Shown: positions 1 through 9,386, numbered from the stretch's first letter. The stretch is DNA of 64,000 nt from Pseudomonas pharyngis (GCF_021602345.1 NZ_BQID01000005.1:336116-400115), one strand, 5' to 3'. The notes: generated from the letters alone by a model not told the origin. Made by a program: numbers and translations.

Positions 1-2
1 GC

Positions 3-410
3 CACGCCTACTCGGTGGTGACCACGCTGGATCGCACCGTGCCGCTGATTGAGGATCGGCTGAAACTGTCTGGCCTGTGGGATCGCTGCGCCTCGGTGCG
101 CGCCAGTGGCCTCGCGGTGCTGGAGCTGGAACACGAGCCGCAACGGGCGCTGGAAGCGATCGTCCATCAGGCGGAACTGGCGGTGACTCAGGATAAAGCC
201 GAAGTGATCTGCCTGGGTTGCGGCGGCATGGCCGGGCTCGACGAGAAGATCCGCCAGCGCACCGGGGTGCCGGTGGTGGATGGCGTCACGGCAGCCGTGA
301 CCATCGCTGAATCGCTGGTGCGGCTGGGTTTGTCGACCTCCAAGGTGCGCACGTATGCGACGCCACGGCCAAAAACCATCATCGGCTGGCCAGCACGTTT
401 TGCGCGTTGA
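3..410 (+). CDS. Hydantoin/aspartate-glutamate racemase family protein, 5' end outside window
   Basis: The reading frame is open from the window edge (H-A-Y-S before V-V-T-T-L-D), so the true start lies upstream and only the C-terminal 135 residues are visible. The pattern VVTTLDRTVPLIEDRL and the cysteine loop CLGCGGMAG are typical of hydantoin/allantoin racemases of the Asp/Glu racemase superfamily, in which one of two cysteines abstracts the alpha proton; the visible Cys would be the C-terminal-half catalytic one. Family members racemise hydantoins or amino acids in the cytoplasm, often next to hydantoinase or allantoin transport genes, which would lie to the left. The stop at 408-410 lies inside the 3' end of the convergent LysR gene (32 bp overlap). 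Substrate cannot be told from this fragment. Confidence 0.75.
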   Translation, partial: HAYSVVTTLDRTVPLIEDRLKLSGLWDRCASVRASGLAVLELEHEPQRALEAIVHQAELAVTQDKAEVICLGCGGMAGLDEKIRQRTGVPVVDGVTAAVTIAESLVRLGLSTSKVRTYATPRPKTIIGWPARFAR

Positions 411-1329
411 AACGTTCGGCGAGGCCCAGGGTTGAAAACTGCTTGATGACAAAATCGACGAACGCTCGGGTCTTGCCCGGCAGCAATTTGTGTTCGGCGT
501 AATAGATGGAGATGTTGCCGTCGTCGACGTACCAGTCCGGCAGGACCCGCTGCAAAGTCCCCGCTTCAAGGTAGCCGACGGCAAACGGCATGCTCACCAG
601 CGCAATCCCCAACCCCTGCGCCGCCGTGGCGCAGGCGGCTTCGGAATCACTCATCGTCATTCGTGCCTTGAGCGTCAGTGGGCTGTGTTGTTGCGTGCGG
701 TGAGTCAACTGCCAGGAGCGCACGCGACCGGTTTGCGGTGAGCGGATCAGGATGCCGTCGTGCAGCTTGAGCTCGTCCGGCTCGCTGATCGGCGCGTATC
801 GATCCAGATAATCCTTCGAGGCCACCAACACCCGATGCGCCGGCGTCAGCCTGCGGGCGACCACGCCTTGGGGCAGCTCGAAACCACCGCCAATCGCTGC
901 GTCGAATCCTTGGCCGATCAGATCGACCTGGCGGTTATCGAAGTGCCAGTCCGGGTTGATCGCCGGAAACCTTTTCAGGAACTCCCCCAGCAACGGCACG
1001 ATGTACAAGCGGCCGAACACCGTGCCCATGCTGACTTTCAGCGTGCCCGCTGGTTGACCGCCGGCGCTGGCGAGATTGTTCACGGCGTTCTGGATGGTGG
1101 TGAGACTGCCGCTGACCTCACTCAGAAACAATTGCCCCGCTTCCGTCAGGGTCAACCGACGGGTGCTACGCTGGAACAGCCTCACGCCGAGGCGCGCTTC
1201 CAGTTTCGCCACGCTTTTGCCCACGGCGGCCGGTGTCAGGCTCAGGCGTCGCGCAGCCTCGGCAAAGCTGCCGACTTCGGCGCTGCGCACGAAGCATTCG
1301 ATACTGCTGAAGGTTTCCATGGCGGCCAT
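379..1329 (-). CDS. LysR family transcriptional regulator
   Basis: 316 residues, the usual LysR length. Residues about 5-64 form the winged helix-turn-helix (FVRSAEVGSFAEAARRLSLT, then KLEARLGVRLFQRSTRRL), followed by a periplasmic-binding-protein-like effector domain to the C-terminus. Two in-frame ATGs (1329 and 1320) are possible; neither has a strong ribosome site, and I use 1329. It is divergent from the SDR oxidoreductase gene at 1446, with a 116 bp spacer that must hold both promoters, the classical layout for a LysR protein controlling its neighbour. A TATAGT-like -10 is visible at about 1354-1359 reading leftwards. Effector unknown; the sequence resembles the subgroup that regulates short-chain dehydrogenases. 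Confidence 0.9.
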   Translation of the reverse strand: MAAMETFSSIECFVRSAEVGSFAEAARRLSLTPAAVGKSVAKLEARLGVRLFQRSTRRLTLTEAGQLFLSEVSGSLTTIQNAVNNLASAGGQPAGTLKVSMGTVFGRLYIVPLLGEFLKRFPAINPDWHFDNRQVDLIGQGFDAAIGGGFELPQGVVARRLTPAHRVLVASKDYLDRYAPISEPDELKLHDGILIRSPQTGRVRSWQLTHRTQQHSPLTLKARMTMSDSEAACATAAQGLGIALVSMPFAVGYLEAGTLQRVLPDWYVDDGNISIYYAEHKLLPGKTRAFVDFVIKQFSTLGLAERFNAQNVLASR

Positions 1330-1445
1330 TCTAAACTTTTGGTTTACACAGACTATAGCAACCACGGTCTACCCGCCTATTGGCGAGGGGCAGATACTCG
1401 ACACCACACCAAGGCAGCCTGCCTTGAAACTTCTGGAGATCGAAC

Positions 1446-2192
1446 ATGACCACTCAACACCTCAGCGGTAAAGTCGCTCTGATTCAAGGCGGCTCTCGCG
1501 GCATCGGTGCCGCCATCGTCAAGCGCCTGGCCGCTGAAGGCGCCGCGGTTGCCTTTACCTACGTCAGCTCGGCCGCCAAGGCTGAAGAACTGCAAAACAG
1601 CATCACCGCCACCGGCGGCAAAGCCCTGGCGATCAAGGCCGACAGCGCCGACGCCGGTGCCATTCGCCACGCCGTAAGCGCCACTGTCGAAGCCTTTGGC
1701 CGCCTCGACATCCTGGTCAACAACGCCGGCGTGCTGGCCGTCGCGCCGCTGGAAGACTTCAAACTGGAAGACTTCGACCAGACCCTGGCAATCAACGTAC
1801 GCAGCGTGTTCATCGCCAGCCAGGAAGCCGCCAGACACATGGGCGAAGGCTCGCGCATCATCAACATCGGCAGCACCAACGCCGACCGCATGCCCTTCGC
1901 CGGTGGCGGCGTGTATGCGATGAGCAAATCCGCACTGGTGGGCCTGACCAAAGGCCTGGCCCGCGACCTCGGCCCACGGGGCATCACCATCAACAACGTG
2001 CAACCCGGCCCGGTCGATACCGACATGAACCCGGCTCATGGCGAGTTCGCCGACAGCCTGATCCCGCTGATGGCGGTGGGTCGCTACGGTAAAGCCGAGG
2101 AAATCGCCAGCTTCGTGGCCTACCTTGCCAGCCCGGAGGCCGGTTACATCACCGGTGCCAGCCTGACCATCGACGGTGGTTTCGGCGCCTGA
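1446..2192 (+). CDS. SDR family NAD(P)-dependent oxidoreductase
   Basis: 248 residues, a classical-length short-chain dehydrogenase/reductase with a Rossmann fold. Visible motifs in order: GGSRGIG cofactor loop (residues 15-21, with Gly replacing the usual Thr before it), NNAG (about 91-94), the catalytic Ser in INIGST, and YAMSK (Tyr and Lys of the active site, about 158-162), plus the C-terminal GYITGASLTIDGGF found in reductases of the FabG/3-oxoacyl type. GGAG at 1434 is well placed before the ATG. It is divergent from the LysR gene and so is probably its target. A strong hairpin terminator follows directly. Substrate not predictable; a quinone/ketone reductase is as likely as an acyl reductase. 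Confidence 0.92.
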   Translation: MTTQHLSGKVALIQGGSRGIGAAIVKRLAAEGAAVAFTYVSSAAKAEELQNSITATGGKALAIKADSADAGAIRHAVSATVEAFGRLDILVNNAGVLAVAPLEDFKLEDFDQTLAINVRSVFIASQEAARHMGEGSRIINIGSTNADRMPFAGGGVYAMSKSALVGLTKGLARDLGPRGITINNVQPGPVDTDMNPAHGEFADSLIPLMAVGRYGKAEEIASFVAYLASPEAGYITGASLTIDGGFGA

Positions 2193-2218
2193 TTGATCAG
2201 ATAGTCGATAACGAAAAA

Positions 2219-2253
2219 CGCCGCCCCTCCTTTGACAGAGGGGCGGCGTTTTT
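2219..2253. terminator. Bidirectional rho-independent terminator between SDR and HAD genes
   Basis: An 11-bp perfect stem (CGCCGCCCCTC at 2219-2229 with its complement at 2238-2248) and an 8-nt loop, followed by five T on the plus strand and preceded by five A, so it can end both convergent transcripts. Confidence 0.9.
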
Positions 2254-2268
2254 ATGTCGGCGGTTTGA

Positions 2269-2967
2269 TCAGGCCCAGTCGAGCGCCGGCAATCCGCATG
2301 CACTCGGCGTGAACGCTTTCAACGTGCGAAGAATCCCGTCGGCGTGTGCATATTTTTCATCGGCCATGGCGGCATCGGGAATGGCGATGGCGGTCATGCC
2401 GGCTGCTTTCGCGGCTGTCACGCCGAATGGCGAATCTTCGAACACCAGGCAATCTTCCGGCGCTACACCAAGGCGACGCGCTGCGGTAAGGAAGATGTCC
2501 GGTGCCGGTTTGGCTGCGCCGACTTCCGGGTCGTCAGCGGTGACGATGAAGTCGAACAGCGCGAACCAGTCGCGGTGCAAGGTGGTTTTCTGACCGAACG
2601 ACTGACGCGATGAGCTGGTACCGACCGCAATCGGAATGTTGTGCGCCTTGAGGTGACGGATCAGTTCCTCGGCACCCGGCATCGCCTGCGCGGTGGGAAA
2701 GCGCTCGCGCATCAGCGGCTCGCGGATCACCAGAAACTCTTCGGCGGTGATCGGCAGGTCCAGCGCCTCAACCACGTAGCGCGCCAGATCGCCAGCGCCG
2801 CGACCAATGATGTTCTGCTTGATGCTCCAGTCGAAGGTACGCCCGTAACGCGCGGCAATCAGTGAGGTGACCTCGGTGTAGATGCCCTCGGTGTCCAGCA
2901 GCAAACCGTCCATGTCGAAAATCACGGCCTTGATCGGGCCAAACGCCTTCAGCGGTGCATTCATCAT
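2269..2967 (-). CDS. HAD-superfamily hydrolase, beta-phosphoglucomutase/phosphatase type
   Basis: 232 residues from the ATG at 2967 (a second ATG follows at 2964; a longer in-frame start at 2988 is possible). HAD motif I is FDMDGLLLDT (nucleophile Asp plus the +2 acid), motif II is VGTSSS, and motif IV is FEDSPFG; a helical cap domain lies between motifs I and II, making it subclass IA, like GS1-like pseudouridine/sugar phosphatases and beta-phosphoglucomutases. Members dephosphorylate small sugar or nucleotide phosphates in the cytoplasm with Mg2+. A weak GGATC ribosome site precedes the chosen start. It converges on the SDR gene through a shared terminator. Substrate unknown. Confidence 0.87.
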   Translation of the reverse strand: MMNAPLKAFGPIKAVIFDMDGLLLDTEGIYTEVTSLIAARYGRTFDWSIKQNIIGRGAGDLARYVVEALDLPITAEEFLVIREPLMRERFPTAQAMPGAEELIRHLKAHNIPIAVGTSSSRQSFGQKTTLHRDWFALFDFIVTADDPEVGAAKPAPDIFLTAARRLGVAPEDCLVFEDSPFGVTAAKAAGMTAIAIPDAAMADEKYAHADGILRTLKAFTPSACGLPALDWA

Positions 2968-3213
2968 CGGATCCGTTATCAAAGACATCCCGAGCGGCGT
3001 GGATAGCGCCGCTGCTCGGATCTGATTAAAGGGTTCAGCAGCATAACGAGCGCAGCCGAGGTTGAGCAACGGGCAATGTCGGTTGTCCGCCGAACGCCCT
3101 CCCGCACATTTAGAGAATCGCCCTACAGACATCGCCTACTCGGCTGACTTCTTTCCTGTTCGATCCCCCGCAAAGTTTCGCGCCATTCCCCCGATGCGCG
3201 CGAGTGACTGCCA

Positions 3214-6200
3214 ATGCTTCCACCTGATCCACTCCTGAAATTGAACAACAGCATCGGTTTGCTGGTGGTCGCTGCGCTGAACCCTGATCAGCCCGACGTC
3301 GGAAAGCTGTTTCAGGAGTTTCGCCTCTGTCTCAACAACTATGACGCCTGGGCCGAGCAGTTCTGGATGGGCGCCGCGCTGGGTGTCGAGCAGGTGTTTA
3401 AGGTCGGCAACGATGTCCGGCTCAGTGCACCGGCTGGCAGCCGCAGACCCATCAGTTCCTCCGTGGTCATGTGCCCCGCCACCGGCCCCCTGACGCTGGT
3501 GCACATGTTCGAAGCCGCACGGTTTGTGCCGATCGGCGACACGCCGGTGATCCTTGAACCGATCATTTCCGATGTCGACGGTGTTCCGTTTTTCGGCGAA
3601 CCGCTGCATTACACCATCGGCCCCAGCGGCATTCTCAAGGTCGACGATTGCGACCGGGGCCAGCGTTATCGCATCACCTTCTTTCCCGATGTTTCCACTG
3701 CGCATATCCGGACGTTATACGCCTCGTATCAAGGCCTCATCGAGGGTCTGGAAGGCTGGTTACGTGAGGAATGGAAAGGGTTTCAACCGCAGTGGACAGA
3801 GTTTTCCAGCGCCGGCTTCACCGAGCGTTACGGGCAGCTGCAACAGGCTGACTGGCACGGTTTCGAATCCGCCCTGAATGGCCTCTGGGATGACGTGAAG
3901 CAACTGTTTGCCCTGCTTGCAGACTTGCAGGCCAACAGCGAAAAGCTTCTGCAGTACCTGTCCAGCGCTGAACTGGATGCCTTGCTTGAGGCGTCTTCCG
4001 AGGCCATCGCCAATGGCCTGCTGATGCTCAGCGATGAGCCGTTGCTGTTCATTTATCTGGCGGCCTTTACCAGTTGGCTGAAGATGCTGCCGCCGCAGTA
4101 TCTGGCCGAGGTGGTGGCTGAGGTTCGGGCCGAACTGCTGGTCAGTTTTCTGTTGATGTGTGTGTCGGGTGGCATGGGTGTGCCGCTGCGGTTGAGCACC
4201 CAGGTACTGGGCAAGATCAAGGCACCCCGTGCGCGGGAATGGCTGGCGGCATCGGCGTTGCGGCTGGCAGAGCTGACCTCGGCGCCTGACCTGACCCACC
4301 ATGCGAGCGCTTTGAAACCGTTGATGGTCAATGCGCGGCAGGCGCCATTGCGGCCGACACCGGCCATTCCGCTGGAAATTCGTACGGCCGATTCGCTGGT
4401 ACTGACGGTGCCTAATCCGGCGGCCATTGCCCGCGACAAGTCCCACGGCATGACACGAATGGAACGGCATGAGCCTCGGGATGACGCTTCGGATCAGGCG
4501 AAAAATCCCAACGGTGACAGCGCCGATTGTGCACCGAGGACCTGCACCAATGGCTGCCCGGTGTCGATGGTCACCGGCGAAGAGCTGCTAACGCTGACCG
4601 ATGGTGTGCTCGATGGGCTGCTGCCGTTCGAGTTCAGCCGGTTGTACCGCAGCAGTGCGGCCGAGATCGATGTCGGGTTGGGGTTTGGCTGGAGTCACTC
4701 GCTGGCGCATCGGCTGGAGGTCGATGGCGCTTCGGTGGTCTGGGTGGATCACGAGAACCGGCGGACGCGGTTTCCGCTGCCGAATGGCGAGCGGCCAGCC
4801 ATTCACAACAGCTTGTCGCGGGCGGCGATCTTTCTGGGAGATGAGCCGGAGGAGTTGATCGTTGCGCTGGCGGGGGACGCGGCGCGGTTTTATCACTTTC
4901 GGGTTGGGCGTCTGACGGCTGTCAGCGATGCCTACGGCAATCGTCTGACCGTGCATCGGGATCTTTCCGACCGGATTCAGCGCCTGGACAACGGGGCTGG
5001 CCGTTCCTTGTTGCTGCGCTATGAGCGAGCGCATCTGGTTGCGGTCGATTATCAGGTTTGGCGCGATGCGGTCTGGCGCAGCGAGCAGACGCTGGCCAGC
5101 TACCGCTTTGATGCCCGCCATCGATTGATCGAGGCGTCGAACGCGGTCGGCGAGTGCGAGCGTTACGACTACGACGACCAGCACGTCATCCTGCAACGGC
5201 AACTGGCGGGCGGCGCGAGTTTCTTCTGGGAGTGGGAGCGTGCCGGCAAGGCAGCGCGTTGCGTGCGGCACTGGGCGTCGTTTTCGCAGATGGATACGCG
5301 TTACGTCTGGGATGACGCCGGCAGTGTCACGGTGCAGTACGTCGACGGCACTGAAGAAACCTACGTCCACGACGATACGGCGCGGCTGGTGCGTCAGGTC
5401 GCCGCCGATGGTGGCGAACAGCTCAAGGCCTACGACGCGCAGGGCCGATTGGTCGCCGAGCAGGATGCGCTGGGGGCGGTCACCGAATACCGCTATGACG
5501 ACGCCGGGCGGCTGATCGCGCTGATTCCGCCGGACGATGCGCCGACGACCTACGAGTACCGCAACGGTTTCCTGCACAGCCGTTCGCGTGGCGATGCGGT
5601 GTGGACGTACCGGCGCAATGCCCAGGGCGATATCACCGAAGCGGTCGACCCGGATGGCCACGTCACCCATTACCACTACGACGCGCAGGGGCGGTTGCTG
5701 TCGGTCCGTTATCCGGACAGTGGCCGCCATGTGTTCATGTGGAACGACCTGGGCCAGTTGGTCGAGGAGAGTCTGCCGGACGGCGGGGTTCGCAAGTTTT
5801 CCTACGATGCCTTGGGGCGGCGGACGACGGTTCAGGACGAACATGGCGCGGTCACCCGTCATGCGTGGGACGCCGTTGGCCGGCTGATCCAGACCACCTC
5901 GCCGAATGGCGCCACCCGCGCCTGGTCCTACAGCGCCTACGGCCAGGTCACCGCCGAACGCGATGAACTGGGGCGCATCACCCGCTACGAATATGACGAC
6001 GACCTGCATTTGGTCAGCCGGCGGATCAACCCCGACGGCACGCGGCTGCAGTACCGCTACGACCATGCGCAGCTGCTGCTCACGGAAATCGAGAACGAGT
6101 CCGGCGAAAAATATCGGCTGGACTACACGCCCACCGGACTGATCCGACAGGAAACCGGCTTCGATGGCCGGCGTACCGCTTACGCCTACGACCGCAACGG

Positions 6201-7989
6201 CCACCTGCTGGAAAAGACCGAGTTCGGCGACGACGGCTCGACGCTGGTCACCACTTACCAGCGCGACAGCGCCGGGCGATTGCTGCTCAAGACCCTGCCG
6301 GACGGGGTCGAGGTCAGCTACCGCTATGACCGCCTCGGTCGACTGGTCGGCGTGGATGACGGCCAGGATCACCCGCTGGCTTTTGAATACGACCTGCAGG
6401 ACCGGCTGGTGCGCGAGCATCAGGGCTGGGGCACCTTGCGTTACACCTACGACGCCTGCGGCCAGCTCACTCGCATGCGTCTGCCGGACAACAGCAAGCT
6501 CGACTACCACTACGCCAAGGGCGGCGCGCTGACCGCGATCGACCTCAATGGCGCCTTGCTCACTCGCCACGTCTACCAGAACGGCCGCGAACAGCAACGT
6601 CAACAAGGCCTGCTGCTCAGCGAATATGCCTACGACGAACAGGGCCGGTTGCGGGTTCATTCTGTTCATCAACATGACCGCGCGCTGTACCTGCGCCACT
6701 ACAGTTACGCGGTCAATGGCAACCTGGCGTCTATCGCCGACAGTCGTCACGGTCAACGTAGCTATTACTACGACGCGCTCGACCGTCTGGCCAGCGTACG
6801 CCACACCCGCGACGACCTGCCGGAAACCTTCGCCCACGACCCGGCCGGCAACCTGCTGCTGCAGGACCGCCCGGGCCCGACACAGATCAAGGGCAATCGC
6901 CTGTTGATCCAAGGCGATCGCCATTACGACTACGACGCTTTCGGCAACCTGATCCGCGAACGCCGCGGCCGCGCGCAGACACTGATCACCGAATACCGCT
7001 ACGACAGCCAGCACCGCCTGATCGGCCTGACCCGCCCGGATGGCAAAACCGCGACCTACCAATACGACGCCTTCGGCCGGCGCATCCGCAAGACCGTCAA
7101 TGGCCAGACCACCGAGTTTTTCTGGCAAGGCGACCACCTGATCGCCGAAAGCAGCAAAGAACAACACCGAAGTTTCATCTACGAACCCGGCACTTTCCGC
7201 CCGCTGGCGCTGCTCGACGGCAAAGGCCCGAAACGCGCCTGCCCGTTCTACTACCAACTCGACCACCTCGGCACCCCGCAAGAGTTGACCGACTACAGCG
7301 GCGAGATCGTCTGGTCAGCCAAGTACAGCGCCTACGGCAAGGTCACCTCGCTGGAGCTCGCGACCGAGGACTACCTGAACCAGCCGCTGCGCTTTCAGGG
7401 GCAATATTTCGATGACGAAAGCGGGCTGCATTACAACCGGCACCGGTATTACGACCCGGACGTGGGCCGGTACCTGACGCCGGATCCGGTGAAGCTGGCG
7501 GGTGGGCTGAATCAGTACCGGTACGTGCCGAATCCGACGGGGTGGGTGGATCCGTTGGGGTTGACCTCCAATTGTCCGCCGCCGAATAAGCCGGGATGTC
7601 CGGTTCCAGATGGAAGTAATGGGGTTAAGGTTGATCAGGGGGAACCGAATCTACCGGAGATTGCTCAAAATATAGATCCAAAAATTTTGAAGCGAGTGCA
7701 TACAATAGAGGGAAAAACCTCAACCAAGAAAGTTGACAACTTTAAAAATAAAATGCGTGACGGTTACAACTCAGCATATCCCATTGACGTTATAGAACAT
7801 GACGGCAGCCTATACATACTGGACGGACACCATCGTGCAGCGGCTGCACGGCAAACTGCGACAAACGTGACAATTAGACTCATAACCGATCTCAACACAT
7901 ACAACGGCTCTCTAAAAAGCATTGAGGACGTATTAGACTCAGCAAATAATGTAGGTTTAGACAGATTGGAGCACCGGAGGAGAAGATGA
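3214..7989 (+). CDS. Rhs family polymorphic toxin with ParB-like (DGHHR) C-terminal domain
   Basis: 1591 residues. The first ~440 residues are a Pseudomonas-type N-terminal region with no PAAR motif that I can see. A DUF6531-like segment starts near residue 448 (GCPVSMVTGEELLTLTDG), followed by roughly 25 YD/Rhs repeats of the type YDAxGRL to about residue 1390. The core ends with the conserved YYDPDVGRYLTPDP and DPLGL (residue ~1450), where Rhs proteins self-cleave. The last ~140 residues are a separate, AT-richer toxin module with a DGHHR motif (Asp1537-Arg1541), typical of the ParB/sulfiredoxin fold, in some members nucleases. It overlaps the next gene by ATGA, as a toxin with its cognate immunity gene. 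Delivery is probably by type VI secretion, but no secretion gene lies nearby. The start is weakly supported by a ribosome site. Confidence 0.9.
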   Translation: MLPPDPLLKLNNSIGLLVVAALNPDQPDVGKLFQEFRLCLNNYDAWAEQFWMGAALGVEQVFKVGNDVRLSAPAGSRRPISSSVVMCPATGPLTLVHMFEAARFVPIGDTPVILEPIISDVDGVPFFGEPLHYTIGPSGILKVDDCDRGQRYRITFFPDVSTAHIRTLYASYQGLIEGLEGWLREEWKGFQPQWTEFSSAGFTERYGQLQQADWHGFESALNGLWDDVKQLFALLADLQANSEKLLQYLSSAELDALLEASSEAIANGLLMLSDEPLLFIYLAAFTSWLKMLPPQYLAEVVAEVRAELLVSFLLMCVSGGMGVPLRLSTQVLGKIKAPRAREWLAASALRLAELTSAPDLTHHASALKPLMVNARQAPLRPTPAIPLEIRTADSLVLTVPNPAAIARDKSHGMTRMERHEPRDDASDQAKNPNGDSADCAPRTCTNGCPVSMVTGEELLTLTDGVLDGLLPFEFSRLYRSSAAEIDVGLGFGWSHSLAHRLEVDGASVVWVDHENRRTRFPLPNGERPAIHNSLSRAAIFLGDEPEELIVALAGDAARFYHFRVGRLTAVSDAYGNRLTVHRDLSDRIQRLDNGAGRSLLLRYERAHLVAVDYQVWRDAVWRSEQTLASYRFDARHRLIEASNAVGECERYDYDDQHVILQRQLAGGASFFWEWERAGKAARCVRHWASFSQMDTRYVWDDAGSVTVQYVDGTEETYVHDDTARLVRQVAADGGEQLKAYDAQGRLVAEQDALGAVTEYRYDDAGRLIALIPPDDAPTTYEYRNGFLHSRSRGDAVWTYRRNAQGDITEAVDPDGHVTHYHYDAQGRLLSVRYPDSGRHVFMWNDLGQLVEESLPDGGVRKFSYDALGRRTTVQDEHGAVTRHAWDAVGRLIQTTSPNGATRAWSYSAYGQVTAERDELGRITRYEYDDDLHLVSRRINPDGTRLQYRYDHAQLLLTEIENESGEKYRLDYTPTGLIRQETGFDGRRTAYAYDRNGHLLEKTEFGDDGSTLVTTYQRDSAGRLLLKTLPDGVEVSYRYDRLGRLVGVDDGQDHPLAFEYDLQDRLVREHQGWGTLRYTYDACGQLTRMRLPDNSKLDYHYAKGGALTAIDLNGALLTRHVYQNGREQQRQQGLLLSEYAYDEQGRLRVHSVHQHDRALYLRHYSYAVNGNLASIADSRHGQRSYYYDALDRLASVRHTRDDLPETFAHDPAGNLLLQDRPGPTQIKGNRLLIQGDRHYDYDAFGNLIRERRGRAQTLITEYRYDSQHRLIGLTRPDGKTATYQYDAFGRRIRKTVNGQTTEFFWQGDHLIAESSKEQHRSFIYEPGTFRPLALLDGKGPKRACPFYYQLDHLGTPQELTDYSGEIVWSAKYSAYGKVTSLELATEDYLNQPLRFQGQYFDDESGLHYNRHRYYDPDVGRYLTPDPVKLAGGLNQYRYVPNPTGWVDPLGLTSNCPPPNKPGCPVPDGSNGVKVDQGEPNLPEIAQNIDPKILKRVHTIEGKTSTKKVDNFKNKMRDGYNSAYPIDVIEHDGSLYILDGHHRAAAARQTATNVTIRLITDLNTYNGSLKSIEDVLDSANNVGLDRLEHRRRR

Positions 7990-8414
7990 GTGATCAAAAT
8001 GAAGCTTTGGAAATCCTGATAAATGACTTCATCTCCACAGTGGAGTCTGGCACCTTGGTATTTGAGCGTGAATTTGGCACCCGAGATATTCGAAGGCTCT
8101 GGCATACAAAGGCAATAGAGCGATGCGGAACAGTCACTGGAGGCGTTAAGTATGAATTACATGGAATAGGATGCTTTATCCACTTACCGAAAGAAACCGT
8201 AGACTTTGACTATGGCCCTAACGGTGAAATCAATGGATTTGATATTTGGCGCCTATACAACTTCGCTTGCGATAGACCATCCAAGCATAAAAAATATTGC
8301 GATGAAGAAATTGTTGAAAAAGAATTCATAGAATATGTAAAGCTGAAAAAAATCAAAAAAATGTCAGCCATAAGTAATCTTTATATATTGGCTGACTCGA
8401 GAGATGCAGATTAG
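7986..8414 (+). CDS. Putative Rhs immunity protein (DUF6896-like)
   Basis: 142 residues, acidic and clearly lower in GC than the chromosome. Its ATG overlaps the Rhs stop (ATGA at 7986-7989) and it has a strong GGAGGAG site, so it is translated with the toxin. The middle part (YELHGIGCFIHLPKETVDFDYG, then GFDIWRLYNFA) resembles the DUF6896 family, small proteins often found after Rhs or contact-dependent toxins; I am fairly but not fully sure of that match. Function as immunity to the DGHHR domain is inferred from position, overlap and shared base composition. A hairpin terminator closes the two-gene unit. Confidence 0.72.
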   Translation: MSDQNEALEILINDFISTVESGTLVFEREFGTRDIRRLWHTKAIERCGTVTGGVKYELHGIGCFIHLPKETVDFDYGPNGEINGFDIWRLYNFACDRPSKHKKYCDEEIVEKEFIEYVKLKKIKKMSAISNLYILADSRDAD

Positions 8415-8428
8415 GCGACACCACAAAA

Positions 8429-8452
8429 AAGGGCCTGTTGACTCAGGCCCTT
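8429..8452 (+). terminator. Terminator after the Rhs immunity gene
   Basis: 9-bp stem AAGGGCCTG / CAGGCCCTT with a 6-nt loop, A-rich on both sides. The downstream T-tract is only TT, so termination strength is uncertain. Confidence 0.6.
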
Positions 8453-8584
8453 AAAACCAATCCAAACTCGCCTCCCTCACACCCATTCAAGATGCTATCT
8501 AAACGGACAGGACGCGAATATTGGTGGAGAAAATATTGAAGTCTCATTTAGGTGTGCACCAAGCTCAATGAAGGGAGTGCCCGT

Positions 8585-8749
8585 TCACTCATCATCATCA
8601 AAATCCTCATACTCAAGCTCCTCCTCACCCTCCATAAGCGGAACCGTCGCATCATCCATCAACGACCCCGGATCTTCATTCCCCGGATCATTGATAAACG
8701 GCAATCCGCTCGGGCCTTTTTCTTCCTTGCCTTCGGTTTCGGGGGTCAT
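8585..8749 (-). CDS. Small acidic conserved hypothetical protein
   Basis: 54 residues from the ATG at 8749, chosen because GAGG lies six bases upstream. The protein is short, disordered and very acidic at its end (EGEEELEYEDFDDDE), with the segment LPFINDPGNEDPGSL in the middle. I remember this pattern from small unannotated Pseudomonas proteins but know no function. No membrane segment, no cysteines. It stands alone between the Rhs unit and the glycine-zipper genes. Confidence 0.6.
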   Translation of the reverse strand: MTPETEGKEEKGPSGLPFINDPGNEDPGSLMDDATVPLMEGEEELEYEDFDDDE

Positions 8750-8832
8750 GGCGCACCTCATTAATCTCAAATGTGTAAACGTTCGAAAAGTATGGCCGCT
8801 AATCGTTCCAGCGCATGACGCGCAGGCGCAAA

Positions 8833-8855
8833 AAACCCGGCATAAAGCCGGGTTT
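8833..8855 (-). terminator. Terminator of first glycine-zipper gene
   Basis: 9-bp stem AAACCCGGC / GCCGGGTTT with ATAAA loop; on the minus strand it runs into a T-rich stretch, directly after the stop at 8872. Confidence 0.8.
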
Positions 8856-8871
8856 CCGTAGAACCGATCAC

Positions 8872-9294
8872 TCAACGATGACGGTTCTTGTGTTTGTTCT
8901 TGTGCTTGTGGCCGCCCCCGGAGTGCGACTTGCCGCCATCGTCACCCAGGTTGTTGCCGACCGCGCCACCCGCCGCGCCGCCCAAGCCTGCGCCGATGGT
9001 CGAACCGGTGGAGCCGCCGAGGCTGTTGCCGATCACTGAACCGCCAGCGGCACCGAGGCCACCGCCAATGGCGGCTTCCGTGCGATTGCGTTTGTTCGCG
9101 CCGACGGCACTACCGGCCGCGCCACCAACGCCAGCACCCACCGCAGCACCGGTGCTGCCGCCGAGTTGGCCGCCAACCACGTTGCCCAGCGCGCCACCCA
9201 ATCCGCCACCCACGGCGGCTGTGCCATCACCAGCGGCCATGGCGCCTTGGGCCACCAGTAATCCCAAAACCAATGCGGATAATGTCAAGCGCAT
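8872..9294 (-). CDS. Secreted glycine-zipper protein (paralog 1)
   Basis: 140 residues. Residues 1-21 are a clear signal peptide (MRLTLSALVLGLLVAQGAMA, cut after AMA). The mature part is a run of GxxxG repeats (GGGLGGALGNVVGGQLGG, GAGVGGAAGSAVGA and so on), the pattern of glycine-zipper or YMGG-like domains that pack in membranes, then a charged tail rich in His, Lys and Gly (HKHKNKHKNRHR). It is probably periplasmic or outer-membrane associated. The next gene to the right (9433-9801) is a close paralog in the same direction, each with its own terminator, so the pair arose by tandem duplication. Role unknown. Confidence 0.72.
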   Translation of the reverse strand: MRLTLSALVLGLLVAQGAMAAGDGTAAVGGGLGGALGNVVGGQLGGSTGAAVGAGVGGAAGSAVGANKRNRTEAAIGGGLGAAGGSVIGNSLGGSTGSTIGAGLGGAAGGAVGNNLGDDGGKSHSGGGHKHKNKHKNRHR

Positions 9295-9386
9295 ACAGAC
9301 CTCACAGGTCCCGGATCGGGACGGTTCGCCCGCGGAGGGGGGCTATGTGGCATTGGAGGCGAATTCGGGAAAAACGTTCAGCAACG

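Noticed and set aside
4588-7281. 897-codon minus-strand frame antisense to the Rhs repeats
   Set aside because: Composition (many Val, Gln, Arg repeats) is an antisense artefact of GC-rich YD repeats.
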